A DNA stretch of 64,000 bases from Qipengyuania intermedia. GTDB taxonomy: Bacteria; Pseudomonadota; Alphaproteobacteria; Sphingomonadales; Sphingomonadaceae. Shown piece by piece: positions 8,213 to 17,147 of this stretch; position 1 is the first letter of the stretch; every line of letters starts with the position of its first letter. Location: positions 248,001 to 312,000 of the forward strand of contig NZ_JAIGNS010000003.1 in NCBI RefSeq assembly GCF_019711615.1, in the 5' to 3' direction. Below the pieces are notes generated by a model. The model was not told the origin of the DNA. It saw only the letters and a list, made by a program, of their open reading frames with translations, and did no database searches. The position numbers and the translations under genes were made by a program.

Positions 8213-8701
8213 CTATTCCGCGAAGTCCGCGCTGATCGTCAGCTTTTCGTTGTCCCAGCCGGGCACAGCCTGCTCCGTCAGGGGGACCATGAACTTCTTG
8301 CCGTCGGGCTTCTCGATCTCGATGATGTCCGTCGCGCCGAAGTTCTCGACCGCGCACACGCGGCCCACGGCCTCGCCCGCATCGGTAACCACCGGCAGGT
8401 CGAGCAGGTCGGAGTAATAGAATTCTCCCTCCTCCAGCGGCGGGAGGGCATCGATCGGAACCGTCAGCACCGTGCCGCGCAGGGCCTCGGCATCGTTGCG
8501 GCTGGTGATCTCGGCAAAGCGCGCGATTGCGCCGCCCTTGTTGTCGCTGCGCACCTTGGAAAGCGTCAGCGTACCGTCGTTGAAGCTCTTGTGGGCCTTC
8601 AGGGCATCGACGCCCTCGCCGAACAGCTTCAGACGGACTTCGCCCGCCACGCCATGCGCACCGGTGACGGCGGCAAGGGTGGCGGGCTTGTTGTCCTGCA
8701 T
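8213..8701 (-). CDS. rimM: 16S rRNA processing / 30S maturation factor RimM
   Basis: 162 residues with the two-domain layout of RimM. The N-terminal barrel has the hallmark AAVTGAHGVAGEVRLKLFG (residues 9-27). The PRC-barrel begins at EGEFYYSDLLDLPVVTDAGE, and the C-terminus carries DIIEIEKPDGKKFMVPL. It binds S19 in the 30S head and helps late assembly. It follows rpsP by 9 bp, the classical order. The next gene on the strand is not trmD but an unrelated insert. Confidence 0.96.
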   Translation of the reverse strand: MQDNKPATLAAVTGAHGVAGEVRLKLFGEGVDALKAHKSFNDGTLTLSKVRSDNKGGAIARFAEITSRNDAEALRGTVLTVPIDALPPLEEGEFYYSDLLDLPVVTDAGEAVGRVCAVENFGATDIIEIEKPDGKKFMVPLTEQAVPGWDNEKLTISADFAE

Positions 8702-8710
8702 GGAAAAGGC

Positions 8711-9211
8711 TTACTCGGCCTTTTCTTCGGCTGCGCCTTCAGCCGGAGCTTCTTCTCCAGCAGCTTCTTCGGCCGGAGCTTCTTCAGCAGCAGCTTCTTC
8801 AGCCGGAGCTTCGGCTTCAGCAGCTTCAGCGTTCTGGGCTTCTTCTTCAGCCGCCTTGGCAGCTTCTTCGGCTTCGGCAGCCTTCGCAGCCTTTTCTTCA
8901 GCGCGTTCCTTGGCGGCTTCGCCCGGCTCACCCTTCTTGGGGTTGTTGCGCGGCGCACGCTCGAGGATGCCGGCTGCGTCGAGGAAACGCAGCACGCGAT
9001 CGCTCGGCTTGGCGCCAACGTTCAGCCAGTGACGTGCGCGGTCTTCGTCGAGCTTCACGCGCTCGCCCGAATCCTTCGGCAGCATCGGGTTGTAGGTGCC
9101 GATCTGCTCCAGGTACTTGCCGTCACGCGGGCTGCGCGAGTCCGACACGACGATGCGGTAGTAGGGACGCTTCTTCGCGCCACCGCGCGACAGACGAATT
9201 GCAACTGCCAT
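8711..9211 (-). CDS. rpsP: 30S ribosomal protein S16 with long Ala/Glu-rich C-terminal extension
   Basis: Residues 1 to about 85 are ordinary S16: [19 protein letters not shown], then [11 protein letters not shown] tail of roughly 75 residues follows, made almost only of Ala, Glu, Pro and Lys, including repeated EEAPAEEAA units. Typical S16 is 80-90 residues. The tail is strongly acidic, probably disordered or helical, and its DNA is internally repetitive (cttcttcagc-type units). The start is unambiguous, with the canonical MAVAIRLSR. It heads the rpsP-rimM pair 39 bp after ffh. Confidence 0.96.
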   Translation of the reverse strand: MAVAIRLSRGGAKKRPYYRIVVSDSRSPRDGKYLEQIGTYNPMLPKDSGERVKLDEDRARHWLNVGAKPSDRVLRFLDAAGILERAPRNNPKKGEPGEAAKERAEEKAAKAAEAEEAAKAAEEEAQNAEAAEAEAPAEEAAAEEAPAEEAAGEEAPAEGAAEEKAE

Positions 9212-9250
9212 TTTACTTCACCTTTCGAATGTAAATATCGGTAATTTCGT

Positions 9251-10744
9251 TTATTTCTTGTTCAACATGTCACGCAGATCGGCGGGGAGCGTGTCGGGAT
9301 CGACACTCGGCCCCTTGTCGCCGCCCGAACCCAGTCCGGGCAGTCCGCCCATGGGACCGGGCCCGCCGGGGCCGCCGAGGCCCGGCATGGCGGCACCGAG
9401 GCCGCCCTTGCCGAACAGGGCGCCGAGACCCTTCAACCCGCCCATCTTCTTGATCTGCTTCATGGCCTTGGCCATTTCCTGGTGCATCTTGAGCACCTTG
9501 TTCACTTCCTGGACCTGCGTGCCCGAACCCGCTGCCACGCGCTTCTTGCGTTTGGCGTTGAGCAGCTTGGGATGCTTGCGCTCCTTCGGGGTCATGGACG
9601 AAATGATCGCGTCCATGTGGACGAGGACCTTGTCGTCCATGCCGCTGGCCTGCATCGCCTGCTTGGCCTTCTTCATGCCCGGCATCATGCCTGCAAGCGC
9701 GCCAAGGCCGCCCATGTTCTGCATCTGCTTCAACTGCATGCGAAGATCGTCGAGGTCGAATTCGCCCTTCGCCATCTTCTTGGCGAGCGCTTCGGCCTCT
9801 TCTTCCTTGATCGCGGTCGCAGCCTTTTCGACGAGGCTGACGACATCGCCCATGCCGAGGATGCGGCCGGCCACGCGCTTGGGATCGAAGGCCTCGATCG
9901 CGTCGAGCTTTTCGCCAGTCCCTGCAAACTTGATCGGCTTGCCGGTGACATAGCGCATCGAAAGCGCCGCACCGCCGCGTGCATCGCCGTCCATGCGGGT
10001 CAGCACCACGCCGGTCAGCGGCACTTCGCCGGTAAAGCTCTGCGCGACGTTGACCGCGTCCTGGCCGGTCAGGCTGTCGACCACCAGCAGCACTTCCGTT
10101 GGGGCGGATACTGCGTTGATCGCCTTCATTTCCGCCATCAGCGCTTCGTCGACGTGGAGGCGGCCCGCGGTATCGAGAAGCAGGACGTCTGCCGCCTGGA
10201 GCTTTGCGCTTTCCATGGCGCGGCGGGCAATATCGACCGGCTGCTGGCCGGGCACGATCGGCAGGGTCGCGACATCGACCTGCTCGCCCAGCACCTTGAG
10301 CTGTTCCTGCGCCGCCGGACGGTTGACGTCGAGCGAGGCCATCATGGCCTTCTTGCCGTGCTTTTCGCGCAGCAGCTTGCCGAGCTTGGCCGTCGTGGTC
10401 GTCTTACCCGAACCCTGCAGGCCGACCATCATGATGACGACCGGGGGCTTGGCGTTGAGGTTGAGCCCCTCCACCTCGGTGCCGCCGAGCATATCGACCA
10501 GCTCTTCGTCGACAATCTTGACGACCTGCTGGCCGGGAGTGACGGATTTCAGGACTTCCGAGCCGATCGCCTTTTCGGTGACGGCATCGATGAAACGGCG
10601 GACGACCGGGAGAGCGACATCGGCTTCGAGCAGCGCGATGCGAACTTCGCGCATGGCTTCGCGCACATCGCTTTCGGACAGCGCACCGCGGCCCTTGAGC
10701 TTGTCGAAGACATTGCCGAGCCGGTCGGACAAATTGTCGAACAT
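9251..10744 (-). CDS. ffh: signal recognition particle protein Ffh
   Basis: The SRP54 GTPase that binds signal sequences co-translationally and delivers ribosomes to FtsY. In order, it has an N-domain helical bundle, a G-domain with P-loop GLQGSGKT (residues 108-115), DTAGRL and TRMDGDARGG, and a Met-rich M-domain from about residue 320. The C-terminus is unusually Gly/Pro-rich, with many short GG and PG runs. A clean AAGGAG lies before the ATG. It starts a run of translation-related genes reading toward rplS, downstream of tRNA-Ala. Confidence 0.97.
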   Translation of the reverse strand: MFDNLSDRLGNVFDKLKGRGALSESDVREAMREVRIALLEADVALPVVRRFIDAVTEKAIGSEVLKSVTPGQQVVKIVDEELVDMLGGTEVEGLNLNAKPPVVIMMVGLQGSGKTTTTAKLGKLLREKHGKKAMMASLDVNRPAAQEQLKVLGEQVDVATLPIVPGQQPVDIARRAMESAKLQAADVLLLDTAGRLHVDEALMAEMKAINAVSAPTEVLLVVDSLTGQDAVNVAQSFTGEVPLTGVVLTRMDGDARGGAALSMRYVTGKPIKFAGTGEKLDAIEAFDPKRVAGRILGMGDVVSLVEKAATAIKEEEAEALAKKMAKGEFDLDDLRMQLKQMQNMGGLGALAGMMPGMKKAKQAMQASGMDDKVLVHMDAIISSMTPKERKHPKLLNAKRKKRVAAGSGTQVQEVNKVLKMHQEMAKAMKQIKKMGGLKGLGALFGKGGLGAAMPGLGGPGGPGPMGGLPGLGSGGDKGPSVDPDTLPADLRDMLNKK

Positions 10745-10787
10745 GGCCGTTCTACTCCTTCCCGACGCCTGGGCACCGGATAAACGC

Positions 10788-10822
10788 GAAAAACGCCGGC
10801 GGACGAAAACTCGTCGGCCAGC
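10788..10822 (-). terminator. terminator behind tRNA-Ala
   Basis: On the minus strand, GCTGGCCGACGA pairs with TCGTCCGCCGGC (one mismatch, one G-U) around a 4-nt loop and is followed by GTTTTTCG. It lies between the tRNA and ffh, so it should end the tRNA transcript and leave a short promoter region for ffh. Confidence 0.7.
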
Positions 10823-10920
10823 GTGGGGTCAAACCCCTATGAAACCCAAACGTGTGCCCGGGTGTGGTGGAAGCAAGCCGCAGCCGTCGCCACGGCCTGC
10901 TACCATCAAATCCGGGAAAA

Positions 10921-10996
<76 letters not shown>

Positions 10997-11087
10997 GAGC
11001 CATTTTCGAACGACGCATCCTGGGAGGTGCGTCACCCTTGCGGGAGGCGCCCAATATAAGCAGCCTTCCCGCAATGCAACAGCAAAA

Positions 11088-11429
11088 TTAGCTCTCGTCG
11101 GCGTCGTCGTCGTCGCCCTTGGACTTGGTCTCGACGCCGAGGTCGTCGTCGCCGCCCAGATCCACCTCATTATCGGGCGAATCTTCGTCTTCGTCGATGT
11201 CGATATCGAGATCGTCATCGTCGTCGCCGCCCAGATCGCTGTCGGCTTCGCCCTTCTTGTCCTTCTTCTCTTCCTCGGCGAGGATCGGCTGCTTGGACTT
11301 GAGAACGGGTTCCGGGGTCCATTCTTCACCGCATTCGATGCAGGTGACCGGATCTTCCTTGTTCAGATCGTAGAAGCGGGTACCGCAATTCGGGCAAGTG
11401 CGCTTGGTGCCCCATTCAGGTTTGACCAT
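11088..11429 (-). CDS. FYDLN-type acidic zinc-ribbon protein (TIGR02300 family)
   Basis: 113 residues. The N-terminal 40 residues form a zinc ribbon with CxxC pairs Cys12/Cys15 and Cys30/Cys33, and contain the diagnostic [10 protein letters not shown]. The rest is a low-complexity acidic tail dominated by Asp/Glu. The family is typical of Alphaproteobacteria and has no settled function. The ribbon resembles transcription-linked zinc ribbons, but that is speculation. It is transcribed divergently from aroA. Confidence 0.9.
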   Translation of the reverse strand: MVKPEWGTKRTCPNCGTRFYDLNKEDPVTCIECGEEWTPEPVLKSKQPILAEEEKKDKKGEADSDLGGDDDDDLDIDIDEDEDSPDNEVDLGGDDDLGVETKSKGDDDDADES

Positions 11430-11546
11430 GTGTAATCCTTGATGTTTGCCGCCCCGGCATCGGGCCGGGTCGCCGTGAATTCGTAATTGTATTGATGGGA
11501 TCCCGCTGCGCAGGAATCAACTGCGCGCGCGCCTTGCCAGAAGCCA

Positions 11547-12911
11547 TTGCCACTGTCAAAGACCCGCGCTCCATCCTTGCAATTCCAGCCGGAAGCCCGC
11601 TTGACCGCCCATAGCTTTACTCCCCGTGGCCCGCTGACCGGACGCATTCGCGTGCCGGGAGACAAATCGATCAGCCACCGCTCGCTCATGTTCGGGGCCC
11701 TGGCGGTGGGGACAACCACCATCCGCGGCCTGCTGGAAGGCGAGGACGTTCTGGCGACTGGCCGAGCGCTCGAGCAGATGGGCGCAAAAATTAGCAAGAC
11801 CGACGATGGAACCTACACCGTCCAAGGCGTCGGCGTCGGGACGCTGCTGCAACCCGAAGGCGCACTGGACATGGGCAATTCGGGCACCTCGACGCGCCTC
11901 CTCATGGGTCTCGTCGCCAGCCACGGTATAACAGCGGCCTTCACCGGCGATGCAAGCCTTTCCAAGCGCCCGATGGGCCGCGTGATCGATCCGCTGTCGG
12001 ACATGGGCGCGAGCTTCACCCCTTCCCCCGGTGGCACGCTGCCGCTGATGATGGAGGGCATGCAGCCAGCCGTCCCGATGACATACCGCCTTCCGGTCGC
12101 CAGTGCGCAGGTGAAGAGTGCCGTGCTGCTGGCAGGCCTCAATACGCCTGGCACGACGACAGTGATCGAGCCCGTCCCCACCCGCGACCATACGGAACGC
12201 ATGCTGCGTGCCTTCGGTGTCGAAGTCAGGGTCGAGGAGATCGACGGCGAAAAACACATCTCCGTCACCGGACCGGTCGATATGTCCCCCTGCGATATAG
12301 AAGTGCCGGGCGACCCTTCTTCGGCAGCCTTCTTCGCCGTGGCGGCAAGCATCGTGCCGGGAAGCGATCTCGTGATCGAGAATGTCGGCCTCAACCCGAC
12401 GCGCGACGGTATCTTCCGCGTGCTGAAACAGATGGGTGCCGACATCGACTATCTCGACCCGCGCGAGGTCGGCGGCGAGCCGGTAGCCGATCTGCGGGTG
12501 CGCCATGCCCCTCTCACCGGCATCGAGGTCGATCCCGATATCGCTCCGAGCATGATCGATGAATTCCCGGCGCTCTTCGTAGCGGCCGCCATGGCGAAAG
12601 GGGCCACGATTACCAGCGGGCTCGAAGAACTGCGCGTCAAGGAAAGCGACCGGCTGTCCGCCATGGCAGCCGCGCTCAAACTCGCCGGGGCTAAAGCGGA
12701 AGAGCGCGAAGACGGATTGCTGATCACCGGTACGGGCGGCGAGCCACTTCTCGGTGGCGGCACGGTCACCACCCATCTCGACCACCGCATCGCGATGAGC
12801 ATGGCGGTCGCGGGCCTCGCCAGCGAAACCGGCATCGAGATCGACAGCACCGAACCCATCGCGACCAGCTTCCCCAACTTCACCGCGCTGATCGACGAGG
12901 CATCGGCATGA
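11547..12911 (+). CDS. aroA: 3-phosphoshikimate 1-carboxyvinyltransferase (EPSP synthase)
   Basis: Transfers the enolpyruvyl group of PEP to shikimate-3-phosphate, the sixth shikimate-pathway step. The two inside-out barrels are complete: [16 protein letters not shown] at the N-terminus, [28 protein letters not shown], and the C-terminal [13 protein letters not shown]. The loop has Gly (GNSGTS) where CP4-type glyphosate-tolerant enzymes have Ala. The longest start is a TTG. A second TTG at 11601 ([14 protein letters not shown]), with GGAAG upstream, gives a more usual N-terminus and may be the real start. The stop overlaps the next ATG (ATGA). Confidence 0.96.
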   Translation: MPLSKTRAPSLQFQPEARLTAHSFTPRGPLTGRIRVPGDKSISHRSLMFGALAVGTTTIRGLLEGEDVLATGRALEQMGAKISKTDDGTYTVQGVGVGTLLQPEGALDMGNSGTSTRLLMGLVASHGITAAFTGDASLSKRPMGRVIDPLSDMGASFTPSPGGTLPLMMEGMQPAVPMTYRLPVASAQVKSAVLLAGLNTPGTTTVIEPVPTRDHTERMLRAFGVEVRVEEIDGEKHISVTGPVDMSPCDIEVPGDPSSAAFFAVAASIVPGSDLVIENVGLNPTRDGIFRVLKQMGADIDYLDPREVGGEPVADLRVRHAPLTGIEVDPDIAPSMIDEFPALFVAAAMAKGATITSGLEELRVKESDRLSAMAAALKLAGAKAEEREDGLLITGTGGEPLLGGGTVTTHLDHRIAMSMAVAGLASETGIEIDSTEPIATSFPNFTALIDEASA

Positions 12912-13165
12912 TCAATCTCGACTGGGCATCCATGGTCGGCTTCGTCGGCACGGCCTGCATTATCGGTGCCTACGCCTACCTGACCTACAAGGAAGAGCCG
13001 AACCCGTTCATCCTGCATGGCACCAACCTGACCGGCGCCGCCCTGCTGACCGTTTCGCTGGTGGTGCACACGAACTGGCCGAGCCTGGTGCTCGAAGGTT
13101 TCTGGGCAGCGATCGCCATCTGGGGCTTGGCGAAAGCGCTCAAGACGCGCAGGACGAAGGCATGA
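12908..13165 (+). CDS. small CBU_0592-like membrane protein
   Basis: 85 residues with three predicted membrane segments at about 8-26, 37-55 and 62-77, and a basic end (KTRRTKA). The pattern VGFVGTACIIGAYAYL, then GTNLTGAALLTVSL and VLEGFWAAIAIWGL, fits CBU_0592-type small membrane proteins. These have no established function and look like half-transporter folds. It overlaps aroA and cmk by 4 bp each (ATGA at both ends), so it is tightly coupled to both. The family call is from memory of the pattern and moderately sure. Confidence 0.8.
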   Translation: MINLDWASMVGFVGTACIIGAYAYLTYKEEPNPFILHGTNLTGAALLTVSLVVHTNWPSLVLEGFWAAIAIWGLAKALKTRRTKA

Positions 13166-13785
13166 TCATCGCCGTCGACGGACCGACTGCCTCGGGCAAA
13201 GGCACGATTGCCAAGGCCCTCGCCGAACATTTCGGCCTGCCCCATCTCGATACGGGCCTGCTTTATCGCGCAGTCGGCCGACAGGTTTTCCTGGACGGAG
13301 GCGATCCCGAAAACGGCGCGGACGCTCTGGCAGCAACCAACTTTCCCGACAGCCTCTTGGGCGATCCGCACCTGCGCGATGAAGCGACCGGCGGTCTCGC
13401 AAGCCGCGTCTCTATCCATCCTGCCGTCCGCGAAGCGCTGTTCGAGCGGCAGCGCGCTTTCGCCACCCGCGATGGCGGCGCGGTGCTCGACGGGCGGGAC
13501 ATCGGCACGGTGATCGCTCCCGAGGCAGACGCGAAATTGTTCGTCACGGCCAGCGTGGAAGCGCGTGCCCGGCGCCGCTTCCTGGAAATGCGCGACCGGG
13601 GTGCAGGCGTCACGCTGCTGGAGATACAGGACGATTTGCGCCGCCGCGACGAACGCGATCGCAACCGTGACGTCGCTCCGCTCGTCCCGGCTGAAGACGC
13701 CATGGTGATCGATACCAGCTCACTCGACCGCGACGAGGCTATCGCAGCGGCAATCGCGGCGGTCGAAGAAGCAATCAGCTCCTGA
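13162..13785 (+). CDS. cmk: cytidylate kinase
   Basis: Phosphorylates CMP and dCMP with ATP, in the cytoplasm. 207 residues; the P-loop IAVDGPTASGKGTIAKAL is at the extreme N-terminus, with the CMP-binding segment HLDTGLLYRAVG and the DGRDIGTVIAPEADAKLFVTAS motif. The aroA-X-cmk-rpsA order (here with an opposing gene before rpsA) is the conserved context of this gene in many proteobacteria. Its 3' end overlaps the convergent Mpo1-like gene by 11 bp. Confidence 0.97.
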   Translation: MIIAVDGPTASGKGTIAKALAEHFGLPHLDTGLLYRAVGRQVFLDGGDPENGADALAATNFPDSLLGDPHLRDEATGGLASRVSIHPAVREALFERQRAFATRDGGAVLDGRDIGTVIAPEADAKLFVTASVEARARRRFLEMRDRGAGVTLLEIQDDLRRRDERDRNRDVAPLVPAEDAMVIDTSSLDRDEAIAAAIAAVEEAISS

Positions 13786-14284
13786 GCGGCGCCTGCGCCG
13801 GGCCTTGCTCTACCTTGCGTCGCAACTCCTGGCACAGGCCGAGCGCGAAAAGCCCTTCCGCAACCATGAAGAGCGGCCCGACAAGCAGGCTACGGATGTC
13901 ATCAACGAAGGCGGGTTTGCGGCCTTCGTAATGGTGGCCGACGAACTGGAACAGCCATCCAATCACGAACAGGCCGACCCCGCCGCCAAGCCAGGTAAGG
14001 TCGGATACCTGCGCGATGTGATGCCCTGCGATGGCGAATACCGCGAGAAGCACGCTCATCAGTGCGCCGAATTTGAGGTCGAGCCGGAGGTACCACAGCG
14101 CCGCGAGAATATTCGCGACAATCGCCGGCGTCAGCACCATGCCGGACACGTCCCAGACGGGCCGGGAGAGCAGGACTTCCACCGACAGCACGATCATCGG
14201 GATGCCAAGCGCGTGCGTGAAGACATTGCGATGGTCGCGATGGAATTCGCGGTAGCTGGCGAGCGATTGGACGAGAGCGGTCAT
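13775..14284 (-). CDS. Mpo1-like (DUF962) membrane protein
   Basis: 169 residues with four hydrophobic helices and two conserved His-rich loops: EFHRDHRNVFTHALGIP near the N-terminus and FQFVGHHYEGRKPAFVDD in the middle. These are the metal-binding signatures of the DUF962/Mpo1 family. Yeast Mpo1 is an Fe(II)-dependent dioxygenase of 2-hydroxy fatty acids. A role in sphingolipid-type long-chain turnover would suit sphingolipid-making bacteria, but this is inference. It runs opposite to cmk and rpsA. Confidence 0.88.
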   Translation of the reverse strand: MTALVQSLASYREFHRDHRNVFTHALGIPMIVLSVEVLLSRPVWDVSGMVLTPAIVANILAALWYLRLDLKFGALMSVLLAVFAIAGHHIAQVSDLTWLGGGVGLFVIGWLFQFVGHHYEGRKPAFVDDIRSLLVGPLFMVAEGLFALGLCQELRRKVEQGPAQAPLRS

Positions 14285-14550
14285 GGCGTGTTTCGTATCA
14301 CCTCGACCGGCCAGCGCAAAGACGCCGCGAGAAGGCCGTATTTCCTTGCTTTCCAGCCCGCTTTGGACTAGTCGCGCGCCCGTTCACGAAACCTGCTGGA
14401 TTCGATGGACCTTCGCAGCGGCATACGGCTCTGCGGAGATCACGGCCCTCTTGCCCCGTACGGCCCGTGCAATGGTGCACAGGCAGACGGAGAAAGACCC
14501 CGGTAAAACCGGTGGCCGGTAGCAAAACGAACGTTAGGACTACACAAACT

Positions 14551-16254
14551 ATGGCAACCTCAGCCAATCCCACCCGCGACGATTTCGCGGCAATGCTCGA
14601 CGAGCAACTCGGTGGCGCCGATGACGGCGGCTTCGAAGGTCGCGTCGTCAAGGGCACCGTCACTGCCATCGAAAACGGCATGGCGCACATCGATGTCGGC
14701 CTGAAGAGCGAAGGCCGCGTCGACCTCAAGGAATTCATGCGCGGCGAAGACGATCACGGCCTCAAGGTCGGTTCGGAAGTAGAAGTTTTCGTTGACCGCA
14801 TCGAGAACGCCGACGGCGAAGCCATGCTGTCGCGCGATCGCGCACGTCGCGAAGCTGCCTGGGACAAGCTCGAAAGCGAGTTCGGCGAAGGCAAGCGCGT
14901 CGACGGCCGCATCTTCGGCCGCGTCAAGGGCGGCTTCACCGTCGACCTCGACGGTGCCGTGGCCTTCCTGCCCGGTTCGCAGGTCGACATCCGCCCCGTG
15001 CGCGATGTCACCCCTCTGATGGACATGCCGCAGCCGTTCCAGATCCTGAAGATGGACCGTCGTCGCGGCAATATCGTCGTCTCGCGTCGCGCCGTGCTGG
15101 AAGAAACCCGTGCGGAACAGCGCAGCGAACTGATCGACAAGCTGGCTGAAGGCCAGGTCATCGACGGCGTCGTAAAGAACATCACCGACTACGGTGCATT
15201 CGTCGATCTCGGCGGCATCGACGGCCTGCTCCATGTCACCGACATGAGCTACAAGCGCGTCAACCACCCCAGCGAGATGATCGAAATCGGCCAGACCGTG
15301 ACCGTCCAGATCGTCCGCATCAACGAAGACACCCAGCGCATCAGCCTCGGCATGAAGCAGCTGGAATCGGATCCGTGGGACGGTGTCGCAGCGAAGTATC
15401 CGGTCGGCATGAAGATGACCGGAACGGTTACGAACATCACCGAATACGGCGCATTCGTCGAAATCGAGCCAGGCATCGAAGGCCTGGTCCACGTTTCGGA
15501 AATGAGCTGGACCAAGAAGAACGTCCACCCCGGCAAGATCGTCTCGACCTCGCAGGAAGTCGAAGTCATGGTCCTGGAAGTGGACAGCGAGAAGCGCCGC
15601 ATTTCGCTCGGTCTCAAGCAGGCCCAGCGCAATCCGTGGGAAGAGTTCGCCGAAGCACATCCGGTCGGCTCGAAGGTCCAGGGCGAAGTCAAGAACGCCA
15701 CCGAATTCGGCCTCTTCATCGGCCTTCCGGGCGACGTCGACGGCATGGTTCACATGTCCGACATCGCATGGGGCATCTCGGGTGAAGACGCGCTTGCCCT
15801 GCACCGCAAGGGCGAGGAAGTCGAAGCCGTTGTTCTCGACGTCGACATCGAGAAGGAACGCATCAGCCTCGGCATGAAGCAGCTCGAAAAGGGCGCTCCG
15901 ACCGAAGCAGGCGCAGGCAGCTCGCTCCGCAAGAACCAGGTCGTCACCGTCACCGTCCTCGAAGTCCGCGATGGCGGTCTCGAAGTCCAGGTCGGCGAAG
16001 ATGGCGCAACCGGCTTCATCAAGCGTTCGGACCTCGGCCGCGATCGTGACGAACAGCGTCCCGACCGTTTCCAGCCCGGCGCGAAGGTCGACGCCATGGT
16101 CACCGGCTTCGATCGTTCGAAGAAGCCGACCTTCTCGATCAAGGCCCGCCAGATCTCGGAAGAGAAGGAAGCGGTTGCACAGTTCGGTTCGTCGGATTCA
16201 GGTGCATCGCTCGGCGACATCCTCGGCGAAGCACTGAAGAAGAAGGAAGACTAA
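14551..16254 (+). CDS. rpsA: 30S ribosomal protein S1
   Basis: 567 residues with six S1 (OB-fold) repeats, the standard bacterial architecture. Each repeat has the VKNxTEFGxFV/GLVHVSEMSW pattern. I chose the ATG giving MATSANPTRDDFAAML, because the 28 residues upstream in frame have no S1 character. S1 recruits mRNAs with structured or weak leaders to the 30S. It stands alone between opposing DUF962 and gloB and has its own terminator. A 266-bp leader precedes it; S1 represses its own mRNA in other proteobacteria. Confidence 0.97.
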   Translation: MATSANPTRDDFAAMLDEQLGGADDGGFEGRVVKGTVTAIENGMAHIDVGLKSEGRVDLKEFMRGEDDHGLKVGSEVEVFVDRIENADGEAMLSRDRARREAAWDKLESEFGEGKRVDGRIFGRVKGGFTVDLDGAVAFLPGSQVDIRPVRDVTPLMDMPQPFQILKMDRRRGNIVVSRRAVLEETRAEQRSELIDKLAEGQVIDGVVKNITDYGAFVDLGGIDGLLHVTDMSYKRVNHPSEMIEIGQTVTVQIVRINEDTQRISLGMKQLESDPWDGVAAKYPVGMKMTGTVTNITEYGAFVEIEPGIEGLVHVSEMSWTKKNVHPGKIVSTSQEVEVMVLEVDSEKRRISLGLKQAQRNPWEEFAEAHPVGSKVQGEVKNATEFGLFIGLPGDVDGMVHMSDIAWGISGEDALALHRKGEEVEAVVLDVDIEKERISLGMKQLEKGAPTEAGAGSSLRKNQVVTVTVLEVRDGGLEVQVGEDGATGFIKRSDLGRDRDEQRPDRFQPGAKVDAMVTGFDRSKKPTFSIKARQISEEKEAVAQFGSSDSGASLGDILGEALKKKED

Positions 16255-16284
16255 GCTCTTCCTGCCTTCTCAAGGCTGATCAGG

Positions 16285-16325
16285 AAGGCCCGCTTGCTCT
16301 TAGGAGCAGGCGGGCCTTTCCCTTT
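16285..16325 (+). terminator. intrinsic terminator of rpsA
   Basis: AAGGCCCGC plus TTGCTC pairs with GAGCAG plus GCGGGCCTT around a TTAG tetraloop, followed by TTCCCTTT. It lies about 30 bp after the rpsA stop. Confidence 0.8.
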
Positions 16326-16387
16326 GGTGCCGGGGAGCTTACGTTCCCTGTCCTAAAGTAGCGCAGCGTTAGGACAGACCGAGACAC

Positions 16388-17143
16388 ATGTTAGAAGTTC
16401 ACCAGTTCCCCTGCCTGTCCGACAATTACGGATTCCTCCTCCACGATCCCGACAGCGGTGAGACCGCGGCGATCGACACGCCAGACGGGGCAAAATATCT
16501 GCGGCAGGCTGAGGCCAAGGGCTGGACCATCACCCAGATCTGGAACACCCACTGGCATCCCGACCATGCAGGCGGGAACAAGGCTATCGTCGAGGCGACA
16601 GGGGCGAAGGTCATTGCTCCGCAGGAAGTCGAGAAGTTGAGCCCGATCGACCGGGTGGTCGGCAATGGCGACAGCGTCGAGCTCGGCGGTTGGAAGGCCC
16701 GCGTGATCGATGTGTCGGGCCACACCAACGGGCATATCGCATACCATATCGCCGAAGCCGACACCGCCTTCGTGGGTGACAGCGTTTTCGCGCTGGGCTG
16801 CGGCAGGATGTTCGAGGGCGAGCCGGAGCAATTCTGGAACAGCCTCGACCGTATCCGCCAACTGCCCGACAATACCCAGCTTTACTGCGCGCACGAATAC
16901 ACCGCCGCGAACGCCAAGTTCGCCCTGCATGCGGATCCGGACAATACCGAACTCCAGCTTTACGCAGCGCGTGTCGAAGAGAAGCGCGCCAAGGGCGAAG
17001 CGACGGTCCCTACAGTCCTGTGGCGAGAACTGGCCACCAATCCTTTCCTGCGCGCAGACAGTGCGGAATTGCGGGACCGCTGGGGAGGAAGTTCTCCGGC
17101 AGAAACCTTCGCCGCGCTAAGAGCCGCCAAGGACAATTTCTGA
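16388..17143 (+). CDS. gloB: hydroxyacylglutathione hydrolase (glyoxalase II)
   Basis: Hydrolyses S-D-lactoylglutathione to D-lactate and glutathione, the second step of methylglyoxal detoxification. 251 residues. The metallo-beta-lactamase motif THWHPDH is at residues 54-60, with further metal ligands in DVSGHTNGHIAYH, FVGDSVFALGCGRMFEG and YCAHEYT. The latter carry the family-specific GCGR(M/L)FEG. The C-terminal substrate-binding helical part (ATVPTVLWRELATNPFLR) is intact. It has its own leader after the rpsA terminator, and the quinone oxidoreductase follows 4 bp later. Confidence 0.96.
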   Translation: MLEVHQFPCLSDNYGFLLHDPDSGETAAIDTPDGAKYLRQAEAKGWTITQIWNTHWHPDHAGGNKAIVEATGAKVIAPQEVEKLSPIDRVVGNGDSVELGGWKARVIDVSGHTNGHIAYHIAEADTAFVGDSVFALGCGRMFEGEPEQFWNSLDRIRQLPDNTQLYCAHEYTAANAKFALHADPDNTELQLYAARVEEKRAKGEATVPTVLWRELATNPFLRADSAELRDRWGGSSPAETFAALRAAKDNF

Positions 17144-17147
17144 CCCG

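Noticed and set aside
14560-15804. A 414-codon minus-strand frame opposite rpsA
   Set aside because: Repetitive because S1 is repetitive; no ribosome site and no recognisable fold.
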